A stretch of DNA of 61,911 nt, from NCBI GenBank assembly GCA_016935735.1, contig JAFGQK010000301.1, forward strand, positions 1 to 61,911. The letters run 5' to 3'. Under the pieces are notes generated by a model, which worked only from the letters and a program-made list of their open reading frames with translations, was not told where the DNA came from and made no database searches. Below, piece by piece: positions 46,901 through 55,518 of the stretch (its first letter is position 1; each line of letters opens with the position of its first letter). A program made the translations under genes and the position numbers. The DNA comes from Spirochaetales bacterium (GTDB lineage: Bacteria > Spirochaetota > Spirochaetia > SZUA-6 > JAFGRV01).

Positions 46901-49900
46901 GAAAAAAAACTCGTTAACGCCTGGCAGGATATTCTTGGCCTGGAAAAGATTGGGATAAAAGATAATTTTTTTGAACTTGGCGGGGATTCAATCAAGGCAA
47001 TACAGATAGTCTCCAGACTCCAGGTATATGGCTTAAAGCTGGAAGGGGCGACCCTCATGGAAAAAACCACAATCGAGGGTTTATCCGGCTATGTCAGGAA
47101 ATCGGTACAGGCAATCGACCAGGGGCCGGTCATCGGACAGGTGGATTTGGTTCCCATCCAGAAATGGTACCTTGAAGAAGTGCGATCCGGCAGAAATTTC
47201 TGGAACCAGGCAGTCCTGTTATTCCGTAAGGATGGATTCGATGCCCGGGCGCTTAAGGAAGTATTCAGGAAAATCATAGAACATCATGATGCACTCCGGA
47301 TGAGTCTTTCACAGGACAATACCTGCTTAATCAGTAAACCGATATCCGAAATTACTGTTCCCCTGCACATTTTTGATGTATCCGCAAGGGAGAAAATCCA
47401 CGACTTTATTCTGAATGAAAGTATTTCACTGCAAAGTAAATTATCCGTTCATAAAAGCCCATTAATGACACCTGGCCTGTTTAAAGCGAAAGATGGCGAT
47501 TATTTATTGATGGCAATTCATCACCTGGTTATCGATGGCATGTCCTGGCGGATTCTACTGGAAGATATCCGGACCGGTTATAAGCAATGGCTGCGGGGTG
47601 AAGAAATCGTCTTTCCCCCAAAGACTCATTCTTTCATGCTGTGGTCTGAATTCCTGAAGGAATACGCTCATTCGGAAAAATTAGAAAGAGAACTGGATTA
47701 CTGGCAGACTGTCTGTAATGACACCTCTCCCCGGGATATGCAGGACAGGGGCAGGACTCTAAAAGATATGCTGAACGAACAACTCACCTTAGATCGTGAA
47801 ACAAGCAGGTCTTTGCTGGATAAAGTAAACCGGGCATATCATACAGATATAACCATTATCTTACTAAGCGCCTTAAGCCGGGCTTTTAAACTATGGAATA
47901 ATGAAAAAACCCTTTTAATAAACCTGGAAAGTCATGGAAGGGACGGGCTTGTGACTGATTTGAATATAAACCGGACAGTGGGTTGGTTTACCTCCCTGTA
48001 TCCTGTACAACTCGGGATGCCGGACGAGGATATAGGCAGTCATATAAAAGACACGAAAGAAATGATACGGACCATACCGGGCAAGGGAACCGGATATGGT
48101 ATTTTAAGGTATTTATCCACTCTATCCGGTTACGATAAATCGCTCCTTGAGATTAATCCGGCAATATGTTTCAACTACCTCGGGCAATTCGATGATACGA
48201 TAGGCGGGGATGATTTTTCACTAACCCTGCTGGAATTGGAAAAGACACGCAGCCGGGAAAGCGAGTTGTTATACGACCTCGATATAAACGGGATGATGAT
48301 GAACGGAATGCTTACGGTTAATTTCAGTTATAACCGTACCGTATATACCCCGGATGAAATCAGGGAACTTACCCGGTTATATGAAAAAGCCCTTAAAGAA
48401 ATTATTGAGCATTGTCGGAATAAAACAACCGTGACATATACACCAGGCGATTTCAACATCGATGGACTGGAGTATACCGATCTTGAACAGGTAAGAGTAC
48501 AGACAAAGGGAAATGCTTCCATCGATGCACTCTATCATCTGACGCCAATGCAGGAGGGAATTCTTTTCCATTACCTGGTCGGGAAGAAGACCGGTGCATA
48601 CAACATGCAGCTTGTTCTTGAAATAGAAGGTACCATCGATGCGGAAATAGTAAAAAAGAGTTATTTAAGGATGCTCGAAGATCATGAAGCCTTACGAATC
48701 ATGATCGTGCATGAGAATATAAAAAGACCATTACAGGCAATTTTAAGTGAAAGAACCGGGGAGTTCCTGTATAAGGATTTCAGGAATCCGGCAGGAGATG
48801 ATACCCATACGGCAGTAAAAGAATTCCTCGATTCCGATTGGGAAAGAGGATTCAATTTAGGCTCGGATGTTCTCATACGTATGAGTTTATTACAGGTTGC
48901 CGATTCCGTATTTGTCCTGGTCATTACAAATCATCACATTATCCTAGATGGCTGGTGTTTAAGCCTTTTGTACAATTACCTGACAGATTATTATGATGCA
49001 TTAAAAACCGGCTCTGTGGATAATACTAAAAGAGTACACCCATACAGCGATTATATCGAGTGGCTTAAAAAACAGGGTAAACAGGGTGCATTACGGTTCT
49101 GGCAGACTTATCTGGATGGTTATCATGTTAAGGAATTAATACCTGTAAAAGACAGGTATAATGAGAACTATTACCGGAAAGATTATTATAGCGAACTTCC
49201 GGACAATATAACCGGTGAGCTTCATACTCTTGCAGGAAAATTGAATGTCTCCATTAACAGCATACTGCAATCATTATGGGGTGTTCTGCTTCAGAAATAT
49301 AATGGTACGGATGATGTGGTTTTTGGAAGTGTCATCTCCGGCCGGCCGGTGGATATAGAAGGGGTGGACAGGATTTTAGGATTATTCATCAATTCAACCC
49401 CGGTACGCATAAAAACCGGGAAAAACATGAGCTTCCGGGAATTGATACAAAAACGCCAGGAAGAAGCAATCCTGTGTGAAAAATATGGATATATTCCGCT
49501 GGTAGACATACAACACCTGGGAGAGGATAATTCCGAGGTATTCGATCATTTATTTTTATATGAGAACTATCCTGTCGATGAAAGATTGAAGAAACCGGAT
49601 ACCCTCCATCACCGTGACTATTATGTTAAAGATGTAAAAGTATACGATCAGACAAACTATGATTTCAATATAATGATTGTACCCGGAAATAAATTTCTTC
49701 TCCGGTGCAGCTATAACCAGCAAAAAATGACAGATACTTTTGTTGAAAAAGTCATCTCCCATTACAAAACAATTATTTCAATTGTAACAGCGGAACCGGA
49801 TATGAAAATCTCACAAGCATCTGTTTTTACACAACAGGAATACAGCGAGATGGTCCGGGCACAGGGGTATCTGGGGCATTATTTCTATAGAAATAATGCC

Positions 49901-52900
49901 GTGGGTTGTCTGGCAGATATCGGCCGGATTGCCATGCAAAATCCTTTTATTATTGATTGTGAAGCTGTTTTTAAGGATAATTCTCCACTTCTCTATTTTA
50001 TCTCATCCGGGCCATTAACCTATGTTCAACTGGATGAGGAACTTAAAAAATCATTGCCCGGACATTATTTCCCCTTGTATTACAAATCCGTTGCACACAT
50101 ACCCCGTGATCATGAAGGGCGGATTAATACCGCTTTCCTGGAAAAGAATGGATACCTGAATTCCGGTGAACTGCATATCCTGGAGAAAGAGTGTCTGTCC
50201 TTTCCTTTTATTGATGATTGTGTCATCCTGCAAAGCCAGAAAGCGGATAAAAAAACCATCCAGGTATCCGGTGTCATACAAAAAGTTTTTTATGATAAAG
50301 ACATCCCCGGTTCGAAAGGCCAATCAGTTCCCATAATTCAGCGCCCTCCCGCGATAAGCGATGGAGAGGACTATATCTACAGTGAGGAATACTTTTCTTC
50401 ATTAATAGAGGCCTTTCTGCATACAACGACAGAGAAAACGGAAAAGGGCATAGTTTATAGAGATGACCAGGGTAATGAACTCCTATTCCGGAATTATGGT
50501 GAATTATTGCATGAGGCAAAGGTTATTGCCTCCGGATTACGAAAATCGGGACTAAACCCCAGGGACATGGTTATCCTTCAAATCGGCGATCTTTATGATT
50601 ATTTCCCCGTGTTCTGGGGGTGTGTTCTCTGCGGTGTGGTGCCGGTTACCATTGCTGTTGCAGACAGTTACCGTAATAAGAATAATGTTGTGAATAAATT
50701 ATATAATATCTGGAAATTACTCGACATGCCAAAGATTATCACAAGTGATAAAATCGTGAATGAAATAAAAAATTTAAAACAGGTGTATGAATTAGATAAC
50801 ACTATTGATGTCATTTCCCTTCATAGCATAAGGACGGGCGAGGAAATAAATGAGGTCTTTCATGCCGGACCCGGCGACCTGGTGTTCTGCCAGCTTAGTT
50901 CCGGCAGTACCGGGATTCCCAAGGTAATCATGGAAACACATGATAGTATTATTCATCATATTCTCTATTCAAAAGACTATAACCATTATACAGAAGACGA
51001 TGTGACACTAAACTGGCTTCCGGTGGATCATGTCGTTCCGTTATTAACCTTTCACCTGAAAGATATATACCTTGGCATAAATCAGATAGAAGTAAAAACC
51101 GGGAGTATCCTGGCAGATCCGCTTTTATGGTTTGAATTGATACAGAAATATAACGTAACGCATACATGGTCCCCGAATTTCGGATATAACCTTATTAACA
51201 AAGCCCTGGCCGAAAACCCGGAACGGAAATTTGATCTGTCATCGATACGCTATTTCATGAATGCAGGTGAACAGGTCACATTGCCTGTACTCAAGGAATT
51301 TATCCGTTTGACAACCCCATTTGGCTTAAGGAAGCATGCCATGCAGCCGGCATTCGGGATGGCGGAAGTATGTACATGCATGACGTATAACAACGATTTT
51401 GATTTTGATCCCGTTTCCGTACACCGGTTTCTAAAGTCTTCATTAGCCGGGGATCTCGTGGAAGCCGGTACCGATTCACCGGATGCAAGTACCTTCATAG
51501 ACCTTGGCGGACCGATAAAAGGTGTCTCGATACGGATTGCGGATGCAAAGAACAGGGTTCTCCCGGAAGGAAGAATCGGCCGGTTCCAGATAAGAGCGCC
51601 GAAACTTGTCACCCCCGGGTACTATAAAAATTCCGAGGCAAATAAGGAGGCGTTCGTCGGTGATGGCTGGTTTAATACCGGCGACCTTGGTTTTATCCTG
51701 GATGGAAGGCTTACCCTGACCGGCCGTTCCAAGGAAATGATCATTATCAATGGTGTCAATTACTATTGTTATGAAATAGAAGACGTGATAAACAGTTTGA
51801 CATGCGTTATACCGTCATTTGCAGGTGTCTCATCAATACACAGTGAAGAGAAAGGAACAGAAGAATTACTTGTATTTTTCTCCCCGCAAACCTATGACAG
51901 GGAATACATCAACAACGCCGTCAACGAGATAAAGAGTGAATTGGGCGAGAAAACCGGAATATTCCCTCGTGCCATTATACCTCTTAAAAAAGAAGAGTTT
52001 CTCAAAACCACGAGCGGGAAAATTCAGCGGATGAAGATGAAAAAGAATTTTGAAGAGGGACTCTACAATGGTCTGTTCAGCGAGATGGAGACAGTAAAAG
52101 AAAAAGATTCCCTTCCTGCATGGTTTTTCACAAAAAAATGGATGTGCAGGAATATAATGGAAACCGGAACAACAGTACAGGACAGGAATATCATCCTGTT
52201 CGGAAACACCTCATCGATCCCGCCGGAAATCGCTCATATTTTTACCGGTTGTACATCTCTTGTCTTTGTATCTCCCGGTGCACAGTATGAGCGTATCGAT
52301 GCATTGCACTATAACATTGCGTATGGCCATGCAGAAGATTATCAATCCCTGTTCCGGGACATTGGTTCGGGATTACAGACAATAGATACAATCATCGATC
52401 TAACCGGGCTCAGGACAGAAATAAAGGATTATATAGAGATGACCGATCTGGAGGTGCTGTCAAATCATATAACCGCCCTGGCGAATGGTGCAGCAGGATA
52501 TTTTCATAACACTCTTTCATATATCATCTTTTCTTACAGGGCGTTCGTCGTTAACAAGGGGGATCCCTTCGTTTATGAGAATGGTATTATCCAGGGATTG
52601 GTCAAATCTGTCCGGCTCGAAAAAAAGAATATAGAGGTAAAACAGGTAGATATCGATGAAACCGGCCTGATGAGCCTTGCGAATATTATAAAGGGAGAAA
52701 TAAATGAACGAATCCACAAAAGGGATATAGCGTACAGGGATGGAAAAAGATATACACCTGTATTCACGGATGCTTTTCAATCAGACGGAAACCATTCCTC
52801 CGGTCTTTTCCATAAAAATGACATGGTCCTGGTAACAGGCGGTCTCGGCGGTATCGGAATAAGAGTATGTGAATGGCTGCTTAAAGATCTGCAGGTCAAG

Positions 52901-55483
52901 GTGTTAATCATCGGACGGACCGATCTTGATGCTGAAACCGGGGCCGGTGTCATGGCGAAAAAACAAAAAATGGAGTACCTGGAATCATTTGGTAAAAATG
53001 TCATGTATGTATCCGGCGATATACTCGAGCCGGGATTTGTGGAGGAATCTGTCCGTGAAATGGAGGAAAAATGGTCTACCAGGTTGGGAGTAATCATCCA
53101 TTTGGCCGGCTGCCTGAGCCGTCCCGTGACACCCGGGAAATTGCACTGGGACGAAATCGAAGAACATTTTATGGATAAAGAACAGCAGGAATCATATACC
53201 GATGTATATATGGCAAAGGTATCGGGTACAGTAGTCCTGAATGAACTCAGGAAAACCAGGGAAAAGGCGGGATTAATCGTGTTTTCCTCCGTTAACGGGC
53301 ATTTTGGCGGTGCTTCATTAAGCGCCTATGCTGCGGGCAACTCTTTTATAGAACCATTTTGTGAACATATTCGTTCAAGGTATCCGAAAACATACAGTTT
53401 TCACTTCAGTATGTGGGATGGGGTCGGAATGAATGACCGGACAGCCGGCTGGATAAAGGATGGACTCGAGAAAAATGGATATTCTTTAATTAATGAGGAT
53501 GAAGGGATGTCGTCTTTGAAATATATGTTGGCCCACAGGGAGCATAACTGCTACATTGGATTGGACAGGACTGCCGGTATTTTGCAGTCTGTTCTATCCA
53601 TTAATCTTACTCCTGTGCTGGACGTTTTTTTCTGTATAAATGAAAAAGGAAATGAAAAGAATACTCGTTTGAATGATACGGTAAAAGAATTCCTTATCAT
53701 GAAAAACATAAGTAAATGCAGAATTCATTTTCACGAAATGGACACGATTCCCAGGAAACCGGATAGAAAGGGTGATTTCGATATACGCCTTTTACTTGAT
53801 TCACTGCAGGAAGACACGAATAACACTGCAATTGCTGAAAATGACGGGCAGACCAATGTAAGTGAAATGGAAAATGTACTGGTAGATGTCTGGAAGAAGG
53901 TGCTTGGTAAAGACGGGATAGGAATAAATGATAATTTCTTCCAGATCGGGGGGGATTCGATAAAGGCAATTCAGATGGTCTCCCATTTGAAAATGACGGG
54001 GTATAAACTCGATGTTTCGCATATCGTAAAAGCAAAAACAATCGCTGCTTTATCTCATTATATCGAAAAACAGCATACGGAAAAGGAAAAACAAATCGTT
54101 ACCGGCAAAGTGGATTTTTTACCAATACATTACTGGTTTATGGATCAAAAGCTGACCCATATGCATCATTGGAATATGGATATCATGATATTCAATGAAA
54201 GCGGGTTTGCCGGGGATAAAGTCATGGCTGTAGTAAAAAAGCTGATTATCCAGCATGATGCACTGAGGATTGTACTGGATAAAAGTAACGGTGTCCTGTT
54301 CAATAAAGATATCAATGAAATAGCTGTCCCGATTGATGTAATATCCATTACGGAAGAGGATTGCGAAAAATCAATTTTTGAATATGCAACTAAAATACAG
54401 GGCGATATGGATCTGTACAATGGCCCCCTTTTAAAAGTCGGCCTGTTTAAAACATCCGCGGGAGACCACCTGCTTCTGGCCTTACATCATCTCATAGCCG
54501 ATGGAATTTCTCTCCGCATTCTTCTGGAAGACTTTATTGCCGGTTATACGCAGGTAATGCAGGGAAAAGATATATCAATCCTGCCGGAAATAAATTCGTA
54601 TAAAGACTGGTCACTTGCGCTGCATGAATACAGCCGTTCAGATAATATAAAAGATGAGCTTCATTACTGGAAGAATATCTGCAAAACAGGGAAGCAACTT
54701 ATTCATGAAAAAGATAATAAACAAAAAGTTCCGTTAAAAAAGTATTGTGTGGATACCCTGACATTGAATGAAGAAAATACCCTTTCACTGGTAAATGATG
54801 CAAATAAATTCTTTAATACAGAAATAAACGCTATTTTATTAAGTGCACTCGGGCTGGCATTGAATGACTGGCAGGGCATGGATAAGGTGTTGTTGAACCT
54901 GGAAGGGCACGGGCGTGAAGGAATTATCCGGGATATGGATATAACCAGGACAATAGGATGGTTTACCAGTCAATTCCCGGTGGTCCTGGAAGTAAAGGAC
55001 AGCTTACGCTCTACAATAGAGAGTACCAAAAAAATACTGACCTCTATTCCGTATAAAGGTATAGGATATGGAATCTTACGTTATCTGTCCGGCATATCGA
55101 AAGAGGACAGAGCTGCTTTAACGATCACCCCGGAAATAAGTTTCAATTACCTTGGAGAGTTTTCCATAAGCAACAGTGAAACCGGAATGGCACTCTCCGG
55201 GTTTAAGCCCGGGCTTGCTGTTAGTCTTGAAAATGAACAGCTTTATAAACTTGTCATAATCGGGGAATCGGTTAATTCCAGGCTTTCTTTTATAGTTGCC
55301 CATGATCCTGGTTATTATACACCTGCTGCAATCGGGAATCTGATTGACTTTTTTGAAAAAAGATTGAAAGAAATAATTGGTCATTGCATGAAATATAAAG
55401 GGAGTATGAATACTCCAGGAAAATTTACTGACCAGGATATCGAGGAAAGTGAAATCGAGGAAATTGATAAACTATTTAAATAG
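43982..55483 (+). CDS. NRPS5: starter C-A(Ser)-PCP-E-C-[AL-KR]-PCP-E
   Basis: A 3833-residue synthetase beginning line 2. ATG 43982 is preferred; ATG 43976 leaves no room after GGAGA. C1 (14-440; 'LTSYQKDIWIDQKLHQGE', HHLMTDG near 146) looks like a starter C domain that would acylate the first residue. A1 470-955 has pocket DVWHISLIDK, a Ser code. PCP Ser1003; E1 with HHLVIDGMSWR near 1180. C2 is DCL type (HHIILDGWC near 1651). A-subdomain remnants 1955-2115 precede an acyl ligase 2135-2700 with SSGSTGIPK near 2305 and GKIQR. It diverges from the other two ligases at 'NWLPVDHVVPLLTFH' and 'FGMAEV', hinting at another acid. The KR 2710-3200 is complete (TGGLGGIG near 2951; Lys3079, Tyr3116, Asn3120). 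PCP Ser3326. E2 (3375-3833) has HHLIADG but SLRI where SWRI is usual. The tail 'NTPGKFTDQDIEESEIEEID' is COM-like. Confidence 0.96.
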   Translation: MNDFENKTIDNQKNREFPLTSYQKDIWIDQKLHQGESVYVIGGYVSIKGPIDPVVFDRAINHVINLHDAHRICIYEKAGEPYQYFISHLDYNTPYYDFSNKNDPDKEALDKIHSEFVKPYENYERLFDYSLMKIADDKYYWFIKCHHLMTDGWGISLIVKAVSRVYTRLVNHEEPEDTALSYIEFINSHEEYRESDDFTRDVRYWTEKYKILPEPLLPKPGIGIYTSSLRKSIVIKRTLYDHMVEFCDKNKITSFIYFLGIIFISLARIYQKKDIIIGIPLLNRRKPKFKRIVGLFVNTAPLYMNVDDQSRLIDFLCTIRNEIRDLYRYQTLSLGQINNIVFKGNQQHRELFTVSLSNEVHDYDTRFLDYETKSLALPRAHEPNALTIYVREFTKTEDVRIDFDYQLRMFDYGFSIEHYCKYFDYLFNFCLTHPDIEPGDIDFITKEDTQQIFDVFNKTDVKYQDTLLSRLFEEHTAKHPDKVAVIDGERKLTYSELNKMANQLAVRLEEHGAGPDRIVGIMVERSIEMIVGLFAILKARGAYLPIDPAYPDERIRYMIKDSDCVCLLSKSDIIENRILGPEVIYLDDREIYRGNGRNSDRGNNPGDLAYVIYTSGSTGKPKGVMIEHNGLMNRLLWMACRYSISEQDVILQKTTFTFDVSVWELFLPFIAGAQLCLARPGGEKDPAYLYSLINDKHITMLHFVPSMLLVFLQSLPGKLEFLSLRLCICSGEALTKQHTDLFFEKIQGVELHNLYGPTEASIDVTSYPVLAHDRIIPIGKPVANTRLYILSEEKKLLPIGVWGELYISGIQVARGYINNPALTKEKFMDDPFYPGRKMYRTGDCCRWLQDGNIEFQTRMDNQVKIRGFRVELGEIESNLIKHPAVKQAVAVVKNTGNDNASLCAYIVPDKEVKTSDVKAFLKKSLPEHMIPAYIVTLDSLPLTQSGKIDRKALPDPAEHWVSERKYEAPRNEIEKKLVNAWQDILGLEKIGIKDNFFELGGDSIKAIQIVSRLQVYGLKLEGATLMEKTTIEGLSGYVRKSVQAIDQGPVIGQVDLVPIQKWYLEEVRSGRNFWNQAVLLFRKDGFDARALKEVFRKIIEHHDALRMSLSQDNTCLISKPISEITVPLHIFDVSAREKIHDFILNESISLQSKLSVHKSPLMTPGLFKAKDGDYLLMAIHHLVIDGMSWRILLEDIRTGYKQWLRGEEIVFPPKTHSFMLWSEFLKEYAHSEKLERELDYWQTVCNDTSPRDMQDRGRTLKDMLNEQLTLDRETSRSLLDKVNRAYHTDITIILLSALSRAFKLWNNEKTLLINLESHGRDGLVTDLNINRTVGWFTSLYPVQLGMPDEDIGSHIKDTKEMIRTIPGKGTGYGILRYLSTLSGYDKSLLEINPAICFNYLGQFDDTIGGDDFSLTLLELEKTRSRESELLYDLDINGMMMNGMLTVNFSYNRTVYTPDEIRELTRLYEKALKEIIEHCRNKTTVTYTPGDFNIDGLEYTDLEQVRVQTKGNASIDALYHLTPMQEGILFHYLVGKKTGAYNMQLVLEIEGTIDAEIVKKSYLRMLEDHEALRIMIVHENIKRPLQAILSERTGEFLYKDFRNPAGDDTHTAVKEFLDSDWERGFNLGSDVLIRMSLLQVADSVFVLVITNHHIILDGWCLSLLYNYLTDYYDALKTGSVDNTKRVHPYSDYIEWLKKQGKQGALRFWQTYLDGYHVKELIPVKDRYNENYYRKDYYSELPDNITGELHTLAGKLNVSINSILQSLWGVLLQKYNGTDDVVFGSVISGRPVDIEGVDRILGLFINSTPVRIKTGKNMSFRELIQKRQEEAILCEKYGYIPLVDIQHLGEDNSEVFDHLFLYENYPVDERLKKPDTLHHRDYYVKDVKVYDQTNYDFNIMIVPGNKFLLRCSYNQQKMTDTFVEKVISHYKTIISIVTAEPDMKISQASVFTQQEYSEMVRAQGYLGHYFYRNNAVGCLADIGRIAMQNPFIIDCEAVFKDNSPLLYFISSGPLTYVQLDEELKKSLPGHYFPLYYKSVAHIPRDHEGRINTAFLEKNGYLNSGELHILEKECLSFPFIDDCVILQSQKADKKTIQVSGVIQKVFYDKDIPGSKGQSVPIIQRPPAISDGEDYIYSEEYFSSLIEAFLHTTTEKTEKGIVYRDDQGNELLFRNYGELLHEAKVIASGLRKSGLNPRDMVILQIGDLYDYFPVFWGCVLCGVVPVTIAVADSYRNKNNVVNKLYNIWKLLDMPKIITSDKIVNEIKNLKQVYELDNTIDVISLHSIRTGEEINEVFHAGPGDLVFCQLSSGSTGIPKVIMETHDSIIHHILYSKDYNHYTEDDVTLNWLPVDHVVPLLTFHLKDIYLGINQIEVKTGSILADPLLWFELIQKYNVTHTWSPNFGYNLINKALAENPERKFDLSSIRYFMNAGEQVTLPVLKEFIRLTTPFGLRKHAMQPAFGMAEVCTCMTYNNDFDFDPVSVHRFLKSSLAGDLVEAGTDSPDASTFIDLGGPIKGVSIRIADAKNRVLPEGRIGRFQIRAPKLVTPGYYKNSEANKEAFVGDGWFNTGDLGFILDGRLTLTGRSKEMIIINGVNYYCYEIEDVINSLTCVIPSFAGVSSIHSEEKGTEELLVFFSPQTYDREYINNAVNEIKSELGEKTGIFPRAIIPLKKEEFLKTTSGKIQRMKMKKNFEEGLYNGLFSEMETVKEKDSLPAWFFTKKWMCRNIMETGTTVQDRNIILFGNTSSIPPEIAHIFTGCTSLVFVSPGAQYERIDALHYNIAYGHAEDYQSLFRDIGSGLQTIDTIIDLTGLRTEIKDYIEMTDLEVLSNHITALANGAAGYFHNTLSYIIFSYRAFVVNKGDPFVYENGIIQGLVKSVRLEKKNIEVKQVDIDETGLMSLANIIKGEINERIHKRDIAYRDGKRYTPVFTDAFQSDGNHSSGLFHKNDMVLVTGGLGGIGIRVCEWLLKDLQVKVLIIGRTDLDAETGAGVMAKKQKMEYLESFGKNVMYVSGDILEPGFVEESVREMEEKWSTRLGVIIHLAGCLSRPVTPGKLHWDEIEEHFMDKEQQESYTDVYMAKVSGTVVLNELRKTREKAGLIVFSSVNGHFGGASLSAYAAGNSFIEPFCEHIRSRYPKTYSFHFSMWDGVGMNDRTAGWIKDGLEKNGYSLINEDEGMSSLKYMLAHREHNCYIGLDRTAGILQSVLSINLTPVLDVFFCINEKGNEKNTRLNDTVKEFLIMKNISKCRIHFHEMDTIPRKPDRKGDFDIRLLLDSLQEDTNNTAIAENDGQTNVSEMENVLVDVWKKVLGKDGIGINDNFFQIGGDSIKAIQMVSHLKMTGYKLDVSHIVKAKTIAALSHYIEKQHTEKEKQIVTGKVDFLPIHYWFMDQKLTHMHHWNMDIMIFNESGFAGDKVMAVVKKLIIQHDALRIVLDKSNGVLFNKDINEIAVPIDVISITEEDCEKSIFEYATKIQGDMDLYNGPLLKVGLFKTSAGDHLLLALHHLIADGISLRILLEDFIAGYTQVMQGKDISILPEINSYKDWSLALHEYSRSDNIKDELHYWKNICKTGKQLIHEKDNKQKVPLKKYCVDTLTLNEENTLSLVNDANKFFNTEINAILLSALGLALNDWQGMDKVLLNLEGHGREGIIRDMDITRTIGWFTSQFPVVLEVKDSLRSTIESTKKILTSIPYKGIGYGILRYLSGISKEDRAALTITPEISFNYLGEFSISNSETGMALSGFKPGLAVSLENEQLYKLVIIGESVNSRLSFIVAHDPGYYTPAAIGNLIDFFEKRLKEIIGHCMKYKGSMNTPGKFTDQDIEESEIEEIDKLFK
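49850..53821 (+). other. AL-KR cassette 3 inside an elongation module
   Basis: The layout is the same as cassette 2: a complete orphan A-type C-terminal subdomain ('YLGHYFYRNN' start, 'LPGHYFPL', 'DHEGRIN' in place of the GK motif), half of a second one ('GELHILEKECLSFPFIDDCV'), a linker with 'RPPAISDGEDY', acyl ligase, KR, then the remaining half ('VLDVFFCINEKGNEK' to 'EMDTIPRKPDRKGDFD'). The ligase pocket region differs from cassettes 1 and 2, and the KR is apparently functional. Confidence 0.75.
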
Positions 55484-55518
55484 ATTATTTTAATGAACAT
55501 GGCAGAGAGAGGCTTTCT

